From Rugamonas rivuli (GTDB lineage Bacteria > Pseudomonadota > Gammaproteobacteria > Burkholderiales > Burkholderiaceae_D): a stretch of 64,000 nt of DNA. Of the stretch, positions 47,016 to 58,008 are shown piece by piece. The stretch is from NCBI RefSeq assembly GCF_009380165.1, contig NZ_WHUF01000004.1, positions 434,001 through 498,000 on the forward strand, read 5' to 3'. The position numbers and the translations under genes are program-made. Positions within the stretch are counted from its first letter, which is position 1; each line of letters starts with the position of its first letter. The notes beneath the pieces are model-generated. The model saw only the letters and a list, made by a program, of their open reading frames with translations, ran no database searches and was not told the DNA's origin.

Positions 47016-47655
47016 TGGGATCTCCAAGTCTAACTATTTATCCACAAGCATGTTGTCACGGCGCACTTACGAAAGCAAGCCGGCGTCCAGACATGCTTGT
47101 GTGCGCTGTACACAAGCTTCCTACTTTGTGGTCGGATATGTGTTCTCGCGAAGATGCTTGATGCCGAAATCGCAATTCAACGTCACCGAGCCCACCGGGC
47201 GGCTGCTTCGCTCAGGACCCCGGTTCACGACGCTGGACGTATGGCTTCGCGGTGATGGCTTGTACTTTGTGTTCATTGTTGAGGTTCCCGTGTTGGTTGG
47301 CTGAAAATGAAAGAAGCCCAATGTCTGTTGAAGGACATTGGGCTTCCGGTAGGGTCGGTAGACTCATCAAAATATTAATATATTTACAATTTATGTATTG
47401 ATTTCGAAATTCCTGGTGGGTGCCGTTAGCCCAATTTATCCATAGATTTGTCCTGATCGGCTCCGATCTCAGCCCGTTAAATCGGCGATAATTACCAACC
47501 TTATGTTTGCAGTCTGTAGGCTAGCTCACAGCTCCGTAGACCAGACGCGAACTGCGCTGTGAAGCGTACAGTTAGTGGCTAAATGCGGCCAGATGACTAC
47601 TTTTGGGATGGCGCGTAGCCCCATAATAATCAATTGAGTAACTTGAGTAGGCCAG
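47016..47655. other. Long intergenic region upstream of the hsd operon
   Basis: About 640 bases without a supported gene; one small open frame (47050-47304) has no recognisable features. The stretch holds a 13-bp hairpin at 47313-47346, then an AT-rich patch near 47370-47410. The hsdR promoter must lie here, but no clear -35/-10 pair is seen. Confidence 0.5.
47313..47346. terminator. Strong hairpin, possibly a minus-strand terminator
   Basis: A perfect 13-bp stem (47313-47325 with 47334-47346) has an eight-base loop. On the minus strand it is followed by TTTCATTTTC, and on the plus strand by no T run. It could be a terminator of minus-strand transcripts or a leader structure. Confidence 0.5.
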
Positions 47656-50649
47656 ATGACACAAAAAGAAAACCAGATCGAACGGAGCCTGATCGCCAAG
47701 CTAACCGATCTAAAATACATCTATCGCGACGACATCCGCGACAAAGCAACTCTTGAGCATAACTTTCGCCAGAAGTTTGAGGCGTTAAACCGTGTCCACC
47801 TCACGGACGCCGAGTTCGCCCGCCTGCGCGACGAGATCATCACCACTGATGTTTTTGCCGCCGCACAGGGTCTGCGCGAAAAGGGCAAATTCACCCGAGA
47901 GGATGGTACCCCGCTGGAATACATGCTGGTCAATATCCGGGACTGGTGCAAGAACGAGTTTGAGGTCATCAACCAGCTTCGCGTCAATACGGACAACAGC
48001 CACCACCGCTACGACGTCATCATCCTGATTAACGGCTTGCCGATAGTGCAGATCGAGCTGAAATCCCTGCAAATCAGTCCGCGCCGCGCCATGGAGCAGA
48101 TCGTCGACTACAAAAACGATCCCGGCAATGGCTATACCAACTCGCTGCTTTGTTTCATGCAGTTGTTTATCGTCAGCAACGAAAGCGACACCCGCTACTT
48201 CGCCAACAACAGCAACCAGCACTTCAGCTTTAACGCCGAAGAGCGCTTTTTGCCCATCTACCAGCATGCCGACGATAAAAACAACAAAATCACCCACCTG
48301 CACGACTTTGCCGACGACTTCCTCGAAAAGTGCAGCTTGGGCCGCTTGATCAGTCGCTATATGGTTCTGGTGCAGAGTGAGCAAAAAATTCTCGTTATGC
48401 GGCCCTACCAAATCTATGCGGTCAAGAACATTGTCGAATGTATCCATCAGAATCGCGGCAACGGCTATATCTGGCACACCACTGGCAGCGGCAAGACGCT
48501 CACCTCCTTCAAGGCCTCCACGCTGCTGAAAGACAATCCAGACATCGAAAAATGCATGTTCGTCGTAGACCGTAAAGACCTCGACCGCCAGACCCGCGAA
48601 GAGTTCAACAAATTCCAGGAAGGCTGTGTCGAGCACAACACCAACACCGAAGCCATGGTGCGTCGTATGCTCTCGGACGACTACGCCGACAAAGTGATTG
48701 TCACCACGATCCAGAAGTTGGGCCTAGCGCTGGACGAAAACAGCAAACGCAACAAGGCGAAACAAAAAGAAGGTAAACCGACCTACAAGGAACGCCTCGA
48801 ACCCTTGCGCGACAAGCGTGTGGTCTTTATCTTCGATGAATGTCACCGCTCTCAATTCGGCGAGAACCACAAGGCGATCAAAGAGTTCTTTCCCAAGGCG
48901 CAGCTGTTCGGATTTACCGGCACCCCCATCTTTGACGAAAACGCCACCTATCAACAGATCGATGGCAATGTTGGTTCATTCAAAACCACACAGGATATCT
49001 TCGAAAAAGAGCTGCACGCCTATACCATCACGCACGCCATCGATGACAAAAACGTGCTGAGTTTCCACATCGACTACTTTGGCAAGGATGGTGACGAAAA
49101 GCCCAAGAAAGGGCAGACGCCTCCGCCAGATGCCGTCATCAACGCCATACTACAAAAGCACGACAGCGCCACTGACCACCGCCGCTTCAACGCGATGCTG
49201 GCTACAGCTTCCATCAACAGCGCCATTGAATACCACGAGCTATTCAAAGTAATGCAGTCGAAAAAACAGGCCGAAGATGAAACTTTCGTGCCGCTCCACA
49301 TCGCCTGCGTCTTCTCGCCGCCAGCAGAAGGTAACAAGGACGTGCTGCAACTGCAAGAAGACCTCACACAGGAAAAAGAAGATAACAAGCAAGAGCCGGA
49401 GAAAAAGAAGGCCGCGCTCAAGACCATTATTGACGACTACAACCGCCAATACGGCACCAATCACACCATCAACGAATTCGATCTCTACTATCAGGACGTA
49501 CAACAGCGCATTAAGGATCAAAAGTACAGCAACGCAGACTACCCGCGTAAAAACAAGATCGACATCACAATCGTGGTGGACATGTTGCTCACCGGTTTCG
49601 ACTCCAAATACCTCAACACTCTGTATGTGGACAAAAACCTCAAACATCACGGTCTGATCCAGGCGTTTTCGCGTACCAATCGCGTGCTCAACGATAGCAA
49701 GCCTTGGGGCAACATCCTCGACTTCCGCTATCAGGAGAGTGAAGTCGACGACGCCATCAAACTGTTTTCCGGCGCGACCATCGACCGGGCGCGAGAAATC
49801 TGGTTGGTTGATCCCGCCCCCAAAGTGGTGGACCAGTACCAAGCCGCCGTAGACAAGCTGGAAACCTTTATGGCCGCCAAAGGATTGCCGTGCGAGCCTT
49901 CACAAGTGCTAAACCTCAAGGGTGACACTGCCAAGGCAGAATTCATTAACCACTTCAAGGAAGTGCAAAAACTCAAGACCCAACTTGAGCAATACACCGA
50001 CCTCGACGATCAGAGCAAACAGACTATCGAGCAAAAACTTCCTACCGACACCCTGCGCAGCTTCAAGGCCGCTTATCTCGATACAGCGCTGGAGCTCAAA
50101 CGCAAACAGGGCAAAGCCGGAGAAGCTGGGCCAGAGGTGCAACAACTGGAATTCGACCTAGTGCTGTTTGCCTCCAGCCTAATCGACTACGACTACATCA
50201 TGGGGCTAATTGCCAAGTCTACCCAGAAAACCGGCAAGCAGAAGATGACCCGCGCTCAGCTGATTGAGCTTATCAGCGCCAACGCCAACCTGATGGAAGA
50301 GCGCGAAGAGATCATCGCCTACATCAACAGCTTGAAAACAGGCGAAGTGCTCAACGAAAAAGAAATACGTGCCGGTTATCAGGCCTTCAAGACACAAAAG
50401 GCCGCCGCTGACTTGGCCAGTATCGCGACAAAGCACGGTTTGCAAGCTGCGGCGCTGCAAGCTTTTGTAGATGCCATCATGGGCCGAATGATTTTCGATG
50501 GAGAACAACTGACCGACCTGCTTTCGCCGCTAGGGCTGGGGTGGAAAGCGCGACGTGAAGCCGAGCTGGCGTTAATGGAAGACCTTGTTTCCTATCTACA
50601 AAAGCTTGCAGGCGGCCGCGAGATATCGGGATTGAATGCGTATGAGTAA
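47656..50649 (+). CDS. hsdR: Type I restriction enzyme, R subunit (HsdR)
   Basis: A 997-residue protein. The N-terminal nuclease domain has the D...ExK core in RYDVIILINGLPIVQIELKS (about 118-137). The SF2 translocase follows with HTTGSGKTLTS (about 275) and DECHRSQFG (about 394), then FGFTGTPIF. All parts of a working DNA translocase-nuclease are present. It is the first gene of the operon, overlapping hsdS by a few bases. Confidence 0.95.
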   Translation: MTQKENQIERSLIAKLTDLKYIYRDDIRDKATLEHNFRQKFEALNRVHLTDAEFARLRDEIITTDVFAAAQGLREKGKFTREDGTPLEYMLVNIRDWCKNEFEVINQLRVNTDNSHHRYDVIILINGLPIVQIELKSLQISPRRAMEQIVDYKNDPGNGYTNSLLCFMQLFIVSNESDTRYFANNSNQHFSFNAEERFLPIYQHADDKNNKITHLHDFADDFLEKCSLGRLISRYMVLVQSEQKILVMRPYQIYAVKNIVECIHQNRGNGYIWHTTGSGKTLTSFKASTLLKDNPDIEKCMFVVDRKDLDRQTREEFNKFQEGCVEHNTNTEAMVRRMLSDDYADKVIVTTIQKLGLALDENSKRNKAKQKEGKPTYKERLEPLRDKRVVFIFDECHRSQFGENHKAIKEFFPKAQLFGFTGTPIFDENATYQQIDGNVGSFKTTQDIFEKELHAYTITHAIDDKNVLSFHIDYFGKDGDEKPKKGQTPPPDAVINAILQKHDSATDHRRFNAMLATASINSAIEYHELFKVMQSKKQAEDETFVPLHIACVFSPPAEGNKDVLQLQEDLTQEKEDNKQEPEKKKAALKTIIDDYNRQYGTNHTINEFDLYYQDVQQRIKDQKYSNADYPRKNKIDITIVVDMLLTGFDSKYLNTLYVDKNLKHHGLIQAFSRTNRVLNDSKPWGNILDFRYQESEVDDAIKLFSGATIDRAREIWLVDPAPKVVDQYQAAVDKLETFMAAKGLPCEPSQVLNLKGDTAKAEFINHFKEVQKLKTQLEQYTDLDDQSKQTIEQKLPTDTLRSFKAAYLDTALELKRKQGKAGEAGPEVQQLEFDLVLFASSLIDYDYIMGLIAKSTQKTGKQKMTRAQLIELISANANLMEEREEIIAYINSLKTGEVLNEKEIRAGYQAFKTQKAAADLASIATKHGLQAAALQAFVDAIMGRMIFDGEQLTDLLSPLGLGWKARREAELALMEDLVSYLQKLAGGREISGLNAYE

Positions 50650-51925
50650 GCAAGCGAAAAAAGGACTGTTGCCAGAGCGACGCTTCCCTGAATTTCAGGA
50701 TAAGGGCGCGTGGGAGAGGAGTCAGCTTGGTGCACTTTCGACAATCGTTCGTGGTGGTTCTCCTCGACCAATTGAAGCCTTTCTAACGCGCGACGTCAAC
50801 GGCCTTAACTGGCTAAAGATTGGCGACGTAGATAAAGGATCAAAATATGTGATTCACACGGAAGAGCGAGTTAAGGATTCAGCTCTAAGTAAAACTCGGG
50901 TTGTGAATAACGGCGACTTAATCATGTCCAACTCTATGAGTTTTGGTCGACCGTATATTATGAAAATTGCGTCTTGCATCCATGATGGTTGGATCGCCGT
51001 TACAAACATTAACGACAATATTGATCGTGATTATTTGTATTACTTAATTCTCTCCAATGAGAGTCAAATTTATTTTTTCAATTCAGCCGCAGGCGGAGGA
51101 GTTAAAAACTTAAATGCCGAAATAATTAAAGCGTTACCAGTCGCATTCCCCCAAAAAGACGAACAGCAAAAAATAGCCCATTGTCTCGCCTCTATCGATG
51201 ATCTGATCGCCGCTCAAGCGCAAAAACTTATCGACTTAAAAAATCATAAAAGAGGCTTGCTTCAACGACTTTTCCCAATGGAGGGCGAGACTGTACCAAA
51301 ACACCGCTTTCCTGAATTTCAGGATCAGGACAAGTGGGTCGCCTCGACCATCGGCGATATTAGCGAAATAACGTCCGGCGGCACACCAAGCAGGTCAATG
51401 CCAGAATATTGGGATGGAGATATTCCATGGGTTTCGACCACGTTAATTGATTTCAACACCATTAAAAATGTGAATGAATATATCACTCAAGATGGTTTGA
51501 ACAATTCATCGACTAAAATCATTCCCGAGGGTGCATTATTGATGGCTATGTATGGTCAAGGAATAACTCGGGGCAAGGTGGCTAAACTCGGCATAGATGC
51601 AACAATTAATCAAGCATGTGCCGCTATTTTATTGAACGATAAAGTGAATGCAGAGTTCGTTTTTCAGAATTTGGCTGCTCGATACGATGAGATCAGAAAA
51701 ATAAGCAATCCGGGCGGGCAAGAGAATTTAAGTGCGACTCTAATTAAACAAATTCCATTCTCGTATCCAAATATCGAAAGTGGTGAGCAACAAAAAATCG
51801 CTACCTGCCTGGCGTCTATCGACAAATTGATCGCCGCTCAAACTCAAAAACTCGATGCCTTTAAGGCCCATAAAAAAGGTCTAATGCAGCAACTTTTTCC
51901 AAAAATGGATGAGGAGAGCGCATGA
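50636..51925 (+). CDS. hsdS: Type I restriction-modification specificity subunit (HsdS)
   Basis: A 429-residue protein with two target-recognition domains. Each is preceded by a RFPEFQD-type segment (near residues 16 and 222) and followed by a conserved helix with EQQKIA.CLASID.LIAAQ.QKL (near 178 and 385), the usual internal repeat that orients the two halves. The two recognition domains differ from each other, predicting a bipartite asymmetric target. The gene is AT-rich. A start six bases later (MSKQAKK) is equally possible. Confidence 0.94.
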   Translation: MRMSKQAKKGLLPERRFPEFQDKGAWERSQLGALSTIVRGGSPRPIEAFLTRDVNGLNWLKIGDVDKGSKYVIHTEERVKDSALSKTRVVNNGDLIMSNSMSFGRPYIMKIASCIHDGWIAVTNINDNIDRDYLYYLILSNESQIYFFNSAAGGGVKNLNAEIIKALPVAFPQKDEQQKIAHCLASIDDLIAAQAQKLIDLKNHKRGLLQRLFPMEGETVPKHRFPEFQDQDKWVASTIGDISEITSGGTPSRSMPEYWDGDIPWVSTTLIDFNTIKNVNEYITQDGLNNSSTKIIPEGALLMAMYGQGITRGKVAKLGIDATINQACAAILLNDKVNAEFVFQNLAARYDEIRKISNPGGQENLSATLIKQIPFSYPNIESGEQQKIATCLASIDKLIAAQTQKLDAFKAHKKGLMQQLFPKMDEESA

Positions 51926-53082
51926 GTAACGAACTGGCCACCTTTACAGACCTCAGCGCTGTAGCTTCGCACCTACGCGAGAAGCTCGCAGATAAGAAAT
52001 ACGTACTCCTGTTTGCCTACAACGGAACAGGAAAGACACGATTGTCGATGGAGTTCAAAAATCTTGGCAAGAACGACGACACTCGGGACACTCTCTACTT
52101 CAATGCTTTTACTGAAGATTTATTTTACTGGGATAACGATTTAGAAAGTGATTCGAGCAGAGAGCTTTGTTTAAACACACGCTCCAGATTCTTTAATGGA
52201 TTACTAGGAACAGCTATAGATACGAAAATCCGTGGCCTTCTTCATCGCCACGTTGATTTTGACTTTAAAATAAAAACAAAAGAAATTGAACTCAAAGAGG
52301 GCGATCAACTCATAAAGCAACTGATTACTTATGTTTCATTTGAAAGAGAAATTTTAATCGATGGCGTATTGGAAATCATCGACAATATAAAAATATCACG
52401 TGGGGAAGAGAATATTTTTATATGGTGCTTCTTCCTTGCTGTTGCTCAAATAGCTTTAGATAAAGAAGAGGGCTCACCTTATGAATGGGTTAAGTATATC
52501 TACATTGATGACCCCATATCTTCACTGGATGACAACTACGCTATATCAGTCGCCAATCACTTAGGGCAATTATTGAAGGATTCCAGCGGTGAAGTGAAAA
52601 CAGTTATTTCCTCTCATCACGCGCTATTTTTCAATATTATGTGCAACGAATTGAAAAAAGCGTTGAAATATATGCTATGCAAGCATGATGGTCGCGTCAA
52701 GTATTCGCTTAAAGACACTACCGATACACCATATTTCCACCATGTGGCTGTTTTGAAGTTACTAAATAAAGCGGCCAAGCGCAATGAACTATTCACCTAT
52801 CACTTTGGGATGCTTAGAAACATTATGGAGAAAGCGGCGAGCTTCCATGGATTCAATAATTTATCCGACTTCATTAGGCGTGATGATGATAATGATCCTG
52901 AAGGCGTTTTGCATCATCGAATTATTCAATTGCTAAATCACGGTGGATACTCCCATTTTGAGCCTCAGGAAATGATGGAAGAAAACAAACAACATTTCAA
53001 GAACATACTAACAAAGTTTATGGCGGACTATGAGTTCAACCCAGGCTTATTCCCGGAATTAAATGAAGAGACAGCAGCATGA
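51922..53082 (+). CDS. prrC: PrrC-type anticodon nuclease
   Basis: A 386-residue protein close in length to E. coli PrrC (396). It has Walker A FAYNGTGKT (31-39), the block NAFTEDLFYWDNDL (61-74, as I recall it from E. coli PrrC), an ABC signature-like SRGEEN (159-164), Walker B YIYIDDP (192-198), SSLDD (200-204) and SSHH (230-233). The C-terminal part keeps the expected nuclease triad: Arg299 and Glu303 (LRNIMEK) and His340 (LLNHGG), spaced much as Arg320/Glu324/His356 in E. coli. PrrC cuts tRNA-Lys in the anticodon loop when a phage peptide disables the R-M complex holding it silent. It overlaps hsdS and hsdM by four bases each and is AT-rich. Family assignment is strong; the tRNA target here is inferred. 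Confidence 0.9.
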   Translation: MSNELATFTDLSAVASHLREKLADKKYVLLFAYNGTGKTRLSMEFKNLGKNDDTRDTLYFNAFTEDLFYWDNDLESDSSRELCLNTRSRFFNGLLGTAIDTKIRGLLHRHVDFDFKIKTKEIELKEGDQLIKQLITYVSFEREILIDGVLEIIDNIKISRGEENIFIWCFFLAVAQIALDKEEGSPYEWVKYIYIDDPISSLDDNYAISVANHLGQLLKDSSGEVKTVISSHHALFFNIMCNELKKALKYMLCKHDGRVKYSLKDTTDTPYFHHVAVLKLLNKAAKRNELFTYHFGMLRNIMEKAASFHGFNNLSDFIRRDDDNDPEGVLHHRIIQLLNHGGYSHFEPQEMMEENKQHFKNILTKFMADYEFNPGLFPELNEETAA

Positions 53083-54695
53083 CTAAAGAAGAACTGAATC
53101 AACTCGGCAAGACTCTCTGGGATATCGCCGACCAGTTGCGTGGGGCGATGAATGCCGATGATTTTCGTGACTATATGCTGTCGTTCCTTTTTTTGCGGTA
53201 CCTCTCAGACAACTACGAGCTGGCGGCAAAGAAGGAATTGGGCAGGGACTATCCAACCCCAACAGCGGGGGACCGGCGCGCACCACTGGCTGTCTGGTAC
53301 GAAGAGAATGCAAAAGATGCCGAAGACTTTGAAAAACAGATGCGCCTCAAAGTTCATTATGTAATCGAGCCGAGATATCTTTGGAGCAGTATTGCGGAAA
53401 TGGCGCGCACGCAACATAGCGACCTGCTGGACACGTTGTGGAAGGGATTCAAGTACATCGAAGAGAAATCATTCGAAAGTACGTTCCGGGGATTATTTTC
53501 AGAAATTAACCTACACTCCGAAAAGCTGGGAAAAAAACCCTCAGATCGCAATGCTAAGCTTAGCACCATCATTCAGAAAATTGCCGAAGGTATTTCAAAA
53601 TTCAGTACCGACACAGATATTTTGGGCGACGCTTATGAGTACCTGATCGGAGAGTTCGCTGCCGGCTCAGGAAAGAAGGCGGGCGAATTCTATACGCCAC
53701 AACAAATTTCAACTGTCCTTTCCGAGATCGTCACGTTGGATAGCCAAGAACCCGCTAACGGCAAAAAGAAAAAACTGAGCAAGGTGCTGGACTTCGCCTG
53801 CGGCTCCGGCTCTCTGCTTTTAAATGTGCGCAAACGCCTCCACCGCGAGGGCGGTGTGGTCGGGAAGATTTACGGCCAGGAAAAGAACATCACGACTTAC
53901 AACCTGGCGCGCATGAACATGTTGCTGCATGGGGTGAAGGATACTGAGTTCGAGATTCATCACGGCGATTCGCTGCTCAACGACTGGGACATCCTCAACG
54001 AGATGAACCCAGCTAAGAAGCAACAATTCGACGCTGTAGTGGCTAATCCCCCCTTCAGCTATCGCTGGGAGCCTACAGAAGCGCTGAGTGAGGATTTCCG
54101 CTTCAAGAACTACGGCCTTGCCCCGAAGTCGGCCGCCGACTTTGCCTTTCTCTTGCACGGTTTTCACTTCCTCAGTGATAGCGGCGTAATGGCGATTATT
54201 CTGCCCCACGGCGTGCTGTTCCGTGGCGGCGCGGAAGAACGTATCCGTACCAAATTACTCAAAGACAGTCATATCGACACCGTGATTGGTCTGCCCGCCA
54301 ACTTGTTCTTCTCAACCGGCATCCCAGTCTGCATTCTTGTCTTGAAAAGGTGCAAAAAGCCAGATGACGTGCTGTTTATCAACGCAAGCTCTGAAGGCAA
54401 TTTCGAGAAGGGAAAACGGCAAAACCGCTTATTGCCGGAACACATCGACAAGATCGTCAGCACCTATCAATATCGCAAAGAGGAGACGCGCTACTCTCGG
54501 CGAGTGTCGATGGATGAGATCGAAAAAAATGATTTCAACCTGAATATTTCCCGTTACGTCAGCACTGCCACTGAAGACGAAGAGATAGATTTGAACGCAG
54601 TAAATGCTGAATTAAACGAGATTGAAAACCGTGCCCAAGAAGCAGCTAAGGTCCACAATAATTTTCTGCGTGAGTTGGGGCTGCCTCCGATCTAA
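53079..54695 (+). CDS. hsdM: Type I restriction-modification methyltransferase subunit (HsdM)
   Basis: A 538-residue N6-adenine methyltransferase. The N-terminal helical domain (MTKEELNQLGKTLWDIADQLRG) is typical of HsdM; SAM motif DFACGSGSLLLN is near 238 and the catalytic NPPF near 323. It is unusual that hsdM is last in the operon and comes after prrC. It would protect host DNA, take part in restriction and hold PrrC inactive together with HsdS and HsdR. Confidence 0.95.
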   Translation: MTKEELNQLGKTLWDIADQLRGAMNADDFRDYMLSFLFLRYLSDNYELAAKKELGRDYPTPTAGDRRAPLAVWYEENAKDAEDFEKQMRLKVHYVIEPRYLWSSIAEMARTQHSDLLDTLWKGFKYIEEKSFESTFRGLFSEINLHSEKLGKKPSDRNAKLSTIIQKIAEGISKFSTDTDILGDAYEYLIGEFAAGSGKKAGEFYTPQQISTVLSEIVTLDSQEPANGKKKKLSKVLDFACGSGSLLLNVRKRLHREGGVVGKIYGQEKNITTYNLARMNMLLHGVKDTEFEIHHGDSLLNDWDILNEMNPAKKQQFDAVVANPPFSYRWEPTEALSEDFRFKNYGLAPKSAADFAFLLHGFHFLSDSGVMAIILPHGVLFRGGAEERIRTKLLKDSHIDTVIGLPANLFFSTGIPVCILVLKRCKKPDDVLFINASSEGNFEKGKRQNRLLPEHIDKIVSTYQYRKEETRYSRRVSMDEIEKNDFNLNISRYVSTATEDEEIDLNAVNAELNEIENRAQEAAKVHNNFLRELGLPPI

Positions 54696-55044
54696 TGAGT
54701 GTTCTGTCGATAACAAAAACGTTGTACACGTGTAGCAATTTCCACTTCGCTCCATGCATTGCCGCAGACAAACTTATTTGACTCTTACAGCTACTTACAG
54801 GGCCGTTCAGGCGGTATGAGCCTCTAGATAGGTTGCTAGGTACCGAGTTTGCTCAGCACTGACCACGGTACGTATCGTAGGCTGAAGGACCGACGCTACG
54901 CTAATTTTGGGGAGCATGAGGGACGTACTGCTGACTCGGGCACACAGGTTACGCAAACTGTTCTGTGTAGACCTCTACGCAACGTCCCTTTCTTGACTTT
55001 GACAAACGAGGACCAGAAATGGACCAGAACTTTCTTTTGACAAG
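54696..55044. other. Gene-poor end of the island next to tRNA-Ile2
   Basis: About 350 bases in which I see no supported gene. This is where an integrase gene is normally found, but no fragment of one is recognisable. It holds a 10-base palindrome TACACGTGTA (54725-54734) and the shared word CAGCTACTTAC (54788-54798), either of which might be a remnant recombinase or factor site. Confidence 0.5.
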
Positions 55045-55078
55045 AAAAAAGGAGTTGCGAATCTCTTCGCAACTCCTT
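55045..55078 (-). terminator. Rho-independent terminator of tRNA-Ile2 supplied by the island
   Basis: A 13-bp perfect stem (55049-55061 with 55066-55078), a four-base loop and a minus-strand T run lie just after the tRNA CCA end. The sequence differs from the terminator behind the duplicate copy, so the island brought its own. Confidence 0.8.
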
Positions 55079-55091
55079 GATTTTGCTACTG

Positions 55092-55174
<83 letters not shown>

Positions 55175-55278
55175 AGGGTGTTGCTTTGCGCTGGGGACAG
55201 TTGCCAGCCCCTCCTACGCGCGGTCGTTTTTAAAACGAACTCGCGAGGATAAGGGCTAGCGCCGCCAGTAGTCAAGTC

Positions 55279-57519
<2,241 letters not shown>

Positions 57520-58008
57520 AGGCGCTTTCGATTACACAACGACTTGCTTATTTAGGATAAAGTTTCTTGCGGCCCTCACGGGCCTACGTCTTCGAACTTG
57601 CCGACTGCACAAGTGCGACAATACTACGACTTACTTACACCTGGTCGGGCCGATCGACCTCAACAGAACCCCACCCTCTCGGCGGAAATTCTACTGCATC
57701 AGACACGTGCGTGGGGGCAAGAAACCATGACTAGGTTAGAAAGCAAACAGAACGTTTGCGATACAGCGCCGCCGTAGCGCGCTGCCGTAACCAAAGCTGG
57801 CCCTGGCCGCCGACACCCGTTCTTCCATGTCGATCAAGAGCCTAACTTACTGAAAACAAACACACTCTGAACTGAAAAACGATGCCAAAACATACAACAC
57901 TTAGCGTTTTATTATAGCACGTCACTTTTCAATTTCCAGAGGGCAGAACCCCACTTCTCCCCGCTGCAATCATGACAGAAACATTACTATACAAAACGCC
58001 TTACAACA
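57520..58008. other. Long leader region between dnaG and rpoD
   Basis: About 490 bases without a gene. It contains the candidate rpoD promoter at 57911-57916 and so a leader of about 385 bases. No riboswitch or small ORF could be recognised. Confidence 0.6.
57911..57916 (-). promoter_or_regulatory. Possible internal promoter -10 for rpoD
   Basis: A perfect TATAAT on the minus strand stands 17 bases after CTGGAA, a weak -35 (three of six). It would give rpoD a start independent of dnaG, with transcription beginning near 57904. Confidence 0.4.

Noticed and set aside
47050..47304. An 84-residue small gene upstream of hsdR
   Set aside because: No Shine-Dalgarno, no family resemblance and no coding-like composition.
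50666..51900. Repeat pair in hsdS as a CRISPR or transposon repeat
   Set aside because: The repeats are the conserved segments that flank the two recognition domains of every HsdS. No CRISPR array was seen in the window.
54849..55040. A small gene or integrase remnant beside the tRNA
   Set aside because: The frames contain no tyrosine-recombinase residues (R...HxxR...Y) or other familiar motif.
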